Shown here piece by piece: positions 6,411-10,377 of a DNA stretch of 10,377 nucleotides (positions within the stretch are counted from its first letter, which is position 1; every line of letters starts with the position of its first letter). The stretch covers positions 1 to 10,377 of the forward strand of contig JADFLK010000037.1 in the NCBI GenBank assembly GCA_022564455.1. Reading direction: 5' to 3'. Position numbers and translations under genes: made by a program. Under the pieces are notes generated by a model that searched no databases, was not told the DNA's origin, and saw only the letters and a program-made list of their open reading frames with translations. The DNA comes from Bacteroidota bacterium. GTDB taxonomy: Bacteria > Bacteroidota > Rhodothermia > Rhodothermales > Rubricoccaceae.

Positions 6411-6944
6411 TCAGAGCCCACGCCTGGCGAGGTCCACATCGAGTTCGTCGAGAACGAGATCGGTGATGTTGTGGGCGTCCTTTGCATAGAGGAAGATGAG
6501 GTCGCCGGTACGGTCGAATACGAAGTCGTAATCACCTTCTTCAGCAATTACCTCAACAGCATCCAGCACGCGCTCCTGAATGGGCCGCATGGCCTGCTGT
6601 TCCTGGCGGAACAGTTCACCTTCCGGGCCAAAATGGCGGCGGCGAAATTGCCCCATCTCCGTGCGGCGGGTGGATATTTCTGTCAACTTGCGCTCTCGGT
6701 CTTCTGGCGTGTAGAGTAGTTCGCGGGCTTCAAACTCGCGTTCCAGATCGGCGATCTCCTGCGCCATGCCGTCTAATTCGGCCTGCCACTGCCCGGCGAG
6801 CCGGCTTACCTGATCGCGGGCGGTTTGGTACTCGGGAAGCAGGCGAAGAATCTCTTCCGAATCAATAAAAGCCAACTTTTGCTGGGCTGCCGAAGGCGTG
6901 GCGCCAGCGACGAGAGCAACGATGAGTCCGAGAATGAGGCGCAT
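6411..6944 (-). CDS. Skp/OmpH family periplasmic chaperone, copy A
   Basis: This is the second periplasmic holdase of the pair and the first gene after bamA. From the ATG at 6944 the protein has 177 residues, with a signal peptide MRLILGLIVALVAGATPSAA cleaved near residue 20-22. The body strand KLAFIDSEEILRLLPEY is the classical OmpH start. The coiled-coil arm runs from about 42 to 130 and is highly charged (MAQEIADLEREFEARELLY). The end YDFVFDRTGDLIFLYAKDAH, then NITDLVLDELDV, is standard for Bacteroidota homologues. An ATG nine codons earlier, at 6971, would lengthen the n-region but is less likely. The 93-bp spacing to bamA and the shared direction suggest cotranscription. Confidence 0.94.
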   Translation of the reverse strand: MRLILGLIVALVAGATPSAAQQKLAFIDSEEILRLLPEYQTARDQVSRLAGQWQAELDGMAQEIADLEREFEARELLYTPEDRERKLTEISTRRTEMGQFRRRHFGPEGELFRQEQQAMRPIQERVLDAVEVIAEEGDYDFVFDRTGDLIFLYAKDAHNITDLVLDELDVDLARRGL

Positions 6945-7037
6945 GATGTTCTGCGGCTTGGTCGAGGGCAATACAAGTTCGGTAGCGAAATGACCAATTG
7001 GACGTCTATCCGGTTTCGATCGACTTCGTGTTCGCCC

Positions 7038-9500
7038 TTATTGAGCTCCACCTAAAGAGAACTGGAAGCGCCATTGCGGCAAGCCGGAGTCGCCGGCGGT
7101 ACGCGGTACGAAGGCATCGATCTGGTAGCCATAGTTGAGATCGAGCATGCCCAAAATGGGCAGGAAGATGCGCGCACCGAACCCTGCCGAACGGAAAAGC
7201 TGGTCGGGATTATAGTCGTCAAAGCTATCCCACGTGTTGGCCGCGTCAGCAAACATGTAGGGCGCGAACGAGAATGCCTGCGACTGCACTGCGACGAATT
7301 GCAACTCCGCTGAGTACTTGTTCAGGATGCGGCCGCCTACATTCTCGCCACCTAGCGTGGGTGAAATGGACTCGATGGGATAGCCGCGCATGAACACGAG
7401 ATCCTTGCCGAATCCGCGGAACTGCCCCTGCGTATCAAGCGGTGAACCGCCGATGAGGAATCGCTGAAACTGTACATCGTCTCCCGTTAGAGACCCGATG
7501 TAGCCAAACCGTGTGCGAACGCTCAACGAAAGACGGCCGGCCAACGGCGTGTACCACGCATGCTGGAGATTCCACTTGTGGTACTGGATGAAGCCAAATA
7601 TCGGAGGCGCAACAGTTACTGAGAAGCTCAGGCTCGACCCGGCGGTGGGAAAGATCGGGTTGTCCAGAGAGTTCCGCGTCAGGCTCTGGCGAACGGTGAA
7701 CTCCTGGCTAATGCCCTCCGGAAGACCAAGCGAGTTGGTGTTGTTTGCACCCGAAATGTCGTAAATGCGATACCCCAGGTCGGTGCCCGTCTGGAAGAAA
7801 TCGTCCGGCCAACTCAGGCTTTGGCGGTAAAACAGCCGCCCAAATCCGGACTGAACCACACTCTCCTCATCCGTTCTGCTCTGGAAATAAGTATACCCGA
7901 CCGAGCCTCCTACGGGCGTACGGCGGCCACGAAACCATGGCTCCGTAAACGAGACGGAGTAGTTCTGGTAGCTTAGCCCGCTGGTCACCACAGACAGCGC
8001 CAACTGCTGTCCGTCGCCCGATGGCAGCGGCCTCCACGCCGATCCGTTGAAGAGGTTCTGCATGGAGAAGTTGTTGAACGTCACGCGCGCCTGCAGCAGC
8101 AGCCCAGTCGATCCGCCCCAACCGCCGGAGAGCTCCAGTTGGTCGCTTCCGGCTTCTGTAAGGTTATAGTCAAGGTCAACCGTCTTATCTTCCTCGTTGA
8201 CAGATAGATCCGGCCCATTCCCAAGGGTGGTTTGGTCGAAGTAGTTGAGTTGAATCAACTCGCGAACGGAACGCTCCAATGCCTGACGGCTGTACGTCTG
8301 CCCGGGAATGGTTCGCAACTCGCGCCGGATTACGTGGTCCTTCGTCCGCGTATTGCCGCGAATGGTAATCTGCCCGAACTCATACACATCGCCTTCCGTA
8401 ATTTCGAAAAACAGATCGAGCGAATCTCCGGGAGCATCAATGATGGTATCGCGAATGTTGAATGTCAGGTACCCGCGATCCGAGTACAGACTAGCAACGT
8501 CTGTGTGTTCCGCTGTGTAGAGAAGATTGCTTTCAAGCTGCGAGCGATTGAACACGTCTCCCCGCTCAAACCCGATGGCCTGAAGAAGCTGCGCGTCCGT
8601 AAACACGGTGTTGCCCTCGAACTCGATTTCGCGAACGAAGTACTGCGGGCCTTCCTCCAGTTCTATTTCAATAATCACGCCCTGGCTGCCGTCTGGCCGC
8701 TCCTGCAAGTACACAGAGTCGCGTAGTACGCGCGCGCTGTAGTATCCACGGTCGTTGTAGTAGCGGATGAGGTTTTGGAGATCTTCCTCGAACTTCTCGT
8801 CCTCAAAGGTTTCGCGGCTCCAGAACCTCCACCAGCGATTTTCCGGTGTGTTCTTGAGGCGCTTGCGCAGCGTGCCCTCACTAAACACCTCGTTGCCGAA
8901 AAACTGAATATCCTGCACCTCCACACGCTGGCCCTTGTCAACGCTGAACGTCAACTCTACGCGACCGGTCTCCTCGTCCACCCGTCGATCAACTTCAACG
9001 GTGACCAGGCGGTATCCCTTGGCACGCAAGTAATCCTGGATGACGCGAATGCTACGGCCGATCTCCGACGGGCGAACCGCACGGCCCCGGAGCAGCGGCA
9101 GTTCGTCTTCGAGGTCACTGCGCTCGCCTCCGCTCACTCCGTCGATGGTGTAGCCGCCCAGCCTGGGTTCTTCCACAACGCGAACCAGCAAGAACACACC
9201 GTCGCCTACTATCCTGTCGGCTACGATTTCTACCTCCGAGAAGAGCCCACCTCGATAGAGCTTCCGGACGGCTTCGCCAAAGGCTTCGTCGTACGGAAGC
9301 ACCACACGCTGCCCAACCCGCAACCCACTTACCTGCACAACAAACTGTTCCGAATTGGTGTCCGTTGCCCCCTCCACGTCAAGCGACAAAATCTCGTACC
9401 GTGTAACAGCGGGCGTTGTACTCGGCTGTGCGACGGCCGCAGGCACGAGGCCCGCACCAACGAGAACGAGGCAGACAAGCAAAAGGGGGAAACGTAACAT
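7038..9500 (-). CDS. bamA: Outer membrane protein assembly factor BamA
   Basis: BamA is the core of the BAM complex and folds beta-barrel proteins into the outer membrane. The 820 residues begin with a signal peptide (1-25, ending AAVAQ). Five POTRA domains follow at roughly 34-111, 112-192, 193-286, 287-372 and 373-450. Each shows the usual pattern, for example DIQFFGNEVFSEGTLRKRL and QITIRGNTRTKDHVIRREL. The 16-strand barrel runs from about 453. It includes SLTRNSLDNPIFPTAGSSL, and FMRGYP with the conserved Arg705-Gly706 of the loop-6 motif. The C-terminal strand WRFQFSLG is followed by GAQ, so the protein does not end on the usual aromatic residue. It heads a run with two skp genes. The ATG at 9500 fits the signal peptide; no Shine-Dalgarno sequence is evident. 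Confidence 0.98.
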   Translation of the reverse strand: MLRFPLLLVCLVLVGAGLVPAAVAQPSTTPAVTRYEILSLDVEGATDTNSEQFVVQVSGLRVGQRVVLPYDEAFGEAVRKLYRGGLFSEVEIVADRIVGDGVFLLVRVVEEPRLGGYTIDGVSGGERSDLEDELPLLRGRAVRPSEIGRSIRVIQDYLRAKGYRLVTVEVDRRVDEETGRVELTFSVDKGQRVEVQDIQFFGNEVFSEGTLRKRLKNTPENRWWRFWSRETFEDEKFEEDLQNLIRYYNDRGYYSARVLRDSVYLQERPDGSQGVIIEIELEEGPQYFVREIEFEGNTVFTDAQLLQAIGFERGDVFNRSQLESNLLYTAEHTDVASLYSDRGYLTFNIRDTIIDAPGDSLDLFFEITEGDVYEFGQITIRGNTRTKDHVIRRELRTIPGQTYSRQALERSVRELIQLNYFDQTTLGNGPDLSVNEEDKTVDLDYNLTEAGSDQLELSGGWGGSTGLLLQARVTFNNFSMQNLFNGSAWRPLPSGDGQQLALSVVTSGLSYQNYSVSFTEPWFRGRRTPVGGSVGYTYFQSRTDEESVVQSGFGRLFYRQSLSWPDDFFQTGTDLGYRIYDISGANNTNSLGLPEGISQEFTVRQSLTRNSLDNPIFPTAGSSLSFSVTVAPPIFGFIQYHKWNLQHAWYTPLAGRLSLSVRTRFGYIGSLTGDDVQFQRFLIGGSPLDTQGQFRGFGKDLVFMRGYPIESISPTLGGENVGGRILNKYSAELQFVAVQSQAFSFAPYMFADAANTWDSFDDYNPDQLFRSAGFGARIFLPILGMLDLNYGYQIDAFVPRTAGDSGLPQWRFQFSLGGAQ

Positions 9501-9545
9501 GCGTGTGCGTTGGCGGGAGACGGCGGTCGGATGGCGTCAGGTATG

Positions 9546-9576
9546 AAAAGTTAACACCAAGCCCGCTCTGTCCATA
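9546..9576 (-). promoter_or_regulatory. Candidate Bacteroidota-type promoter for bamA
   Basis: On the minus strand TAACTTTT (9553-9546) matches seven of eight positions of the Bacteroidota -7 box TAnnTTTG. TATG (9576-9573) sits exactly 19 bp upstream in the place of the -33 TTTG box, with a weaker match. An A tract at 9602-9608 lies further upstream and could help as an UP-like element. This would give a leader of roughly 40 nt before bamA. The call rests on pattern alone. Confidence 0.35.
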
Positions 9577-9703
9577 GGATTAACGGGCTGCCCTAATCGC
9601 GTTTTTTTAGGATTTGAGGACGATTTTGCGGCTTCTGCACGAAGTGTCGGCCCCCGGTGGAATCCTCGCCACAACGGAGCCTCAGCGTCCATTATTGCAA
9701 GGT

Positions 9704-9865
9704 GACTGTTGAATTACCTATTCTGAAGCCGTGACGAGCGCATCTCGGTCGAGATCAAGGCGCGAGATCGCAGGCGAATCGGTAGTTCGGCCCCGCAATA
9801 CTGCGGGGCAGCGCAGAGATCGACTGAGAGGCAGCGTGCAGACCGGATGAGGTAGTTCAACAGCC
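9704..9865. repeat. MITE-like palindromic element with imperfect terminal inverted repeats
   Basis: The ends are CTGTTGAATTACCT (9706-9719) and AGGTAGTTCAACAG (9850-9863), inverted repeats matching at 13 of 14 positions and beginning GACTGTTGAA or GGCTGTTGAA, a style common to insertion-sequence termini. Inside are a perfect 7-bp hairpin (GCCCCGC 9790-9796 with GCGGGGC 9803-9809), a palindrome ATCTCGGTCGAGAT (9742-9755) and a second GGTAGTTC at 9781. It has no coding capacity and no clear target-site duplication. It lies about 50 bp downstream of the uppS stop and might also serve as a transcript end, but the hairpin has no T tract. Confidence 0.6.
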
Positions 9866-9915
9866 ACGTACGGGCACGCGCTCTTGCTCAGTCCTCCTCG
9901 CTATTCTATCGCATC

Positions 9916-10377
9916 TCACTCTGCGGACTGGCGAACGCGCCCGAACCGGCGGTCTCGGTCCTGGTAATCGCGGATGGCGCCGTAGAGGGCGTCGCGACGG
10001 AAATCTGGCCAGAAAAGGTCGGAGAAATACAGCTCGGCGTAGGCTATCTGCCAGAGCAGGAAGTTAGAAACACGGTGCTCGCCGCCGGTTCGGATGAGGA
10101 GGTCCGGGTCGGGGATGCCGGCCGTGTCCAGCTCGGCGGCTACCATGTCCTCCGAAATCTCGGACGGGTCGAGGTGAGCGGCCACGGCTTTCTGCGCGAG
10201 TCGGCGCGCTGCCCGAGCGATCTCCCACCGCCCGCTGTACGAGAGAGCAAGGTTGAGCGTCATCCGCCGGTTGTCGGCGGTGAGCTCCATGGCCTCTGCC
10301 ATCTCGCGCTGGCCGCGCTCCGGCAGCCGCGAAAGATCGCCGATAGTTTGAAGACGGATGTTGTTTTTGTTGAGACG
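9916..10377 (-). CDS. uppS: Undecaprenyl diphosphate synthase (cis-prenyltransferase), partial at right edge
   Basis: UppS adds isopentenyl units in cis to farnesyl diphosphate, making the C55 lipid carrier for peptidoglycan and other envelope polymers at the inner membrane. The window holds the C-terminal 153 residues of a protein usually near 250 long; the N-terminal catalytic Asp/NGN region lies beyond the edge. Visible family blocks are NNIRLQTIGDLSRLPE, TADNRRMTLNLALSYSGRWE, and DLLIRTGGEHRVSNFLLWQ with the diphosphate- and metal-binding Arg and Glu. These are followed by IAYAELYFSDLFWPDF and the terminal DRRFGRV. The frame is intact across the visible part. uppS followed by bamA and skp is a common envelope-biogenesis order, though here a 415-bp gap separates uppS from bamA. 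Confidence 0.97.
   Translation of the reverse strand, partial: RLNKNNIRLQTIGDLSRLPERGQREMAEAMELTADNRRMTLNLALSYSGRWEIARAARRLAQKAVAAHLDPSEISEDMVAAELDTAGIPDPDLLIRTGGEHRVSNFLLWQIAYAELYFSDLFWPDFRRDALYGAIRDYQDRDRRFGRVRQSAE

Larger units (their letters stand above)
9501..9915. other. 415-bp gap between uppS and bamA
   Basis: No credible gene is seen on either strand. The uppS-proximal part, about 9704-9865, is a palindromic repeat element. The bamA-proximal part, 9501-9610, is AT-richer and holds a candidate promoter, a seven-A tract on the minus strand (9602-9608) and a 6-bp stem (AGCCCG 9560-9565 with CGGGCT 9584-9589) with a long loop. The stretch between, about 9610-9700, shows nothing I can name. 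Confidence 0.6.

Noticed and set aside
9560..9608. Plus-strand terminator (AGCCCG/CGGGCT stem with T7)
   Set aside because: The loop is 18 nt, the T run starts 12 nt after the stem, and no plus-strand gene ends there.
9790..9809. Rho-independent terminator for uppS
   Set aside because: The 7-bp GC stem is perfect, but neither strand has a T tract after it; it is better explained as part of the palindromic element.

Overview
The window reads as a chromosomal housekeeping segment from a Gram-negative bacterium of the Bacteroidota/Rhodothermota group, most likely Rhodothermales-like. The taxon is inferred from several things: a GWxTD-type lipoprotein, two Skp/OmpH chaperone genes in tandem after bamA, a short two-cysteine lipoprotein of a type I associate with this group, the general lack of Shine-Dalgarno sequences, and a GC content in the high fifties. 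No rRNA, tRNA, CRISPR array or transposase gene is visible.

Nearly all genes lie on the minus strand, so the order of transcription runs from right to left. At the right edge is the C-terminal part of uppS (undecaprenyl diphosphate synthase). A 415-bp gap follows, holding a palindromic MITE-like element next to uppS and a candidate promoter next to bamA. Then come bamA (outer-membrane assembly, five POTRA domains plus barrel), skp copy A, skp copy B, a weak terminator candidate, panB (pantothenate synthesis), an AT-richer orphan gene of about 187 codons, surE and bcp. surE and bcp overlap by ATGA. The bamA-skp-skp block forms one pathway: UppS makes the lipid carrier for envelope polymers, while Skp escorts unfolded barrels to BamA.

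A single plus-strand gene, a small lipoprotein, converges on bcp; their stop codons interlock in one CTAG. It diverges from tpiA (triosephosphate isomerase) across a 169-bp gap. Downstream of tpiA is a repeat-rich gap and then a GWxTD-family lipoprotein that runs off the left edge and has no convincing start codon.

The most unusual signal is an 8-bp-period repeat whose units begin TCA when read on the minus strand. It lies just upstream of the GWxTD gene and just upstream of surE. A short inverted copy lies on the other side of the orphan gene, so that gene is bracketed by a perfect 14-bp inverted repeat. Together with its lower GC and its position inside an otherwise standard gene string, this makes it the best candidate for acquired, undescribed cargo.
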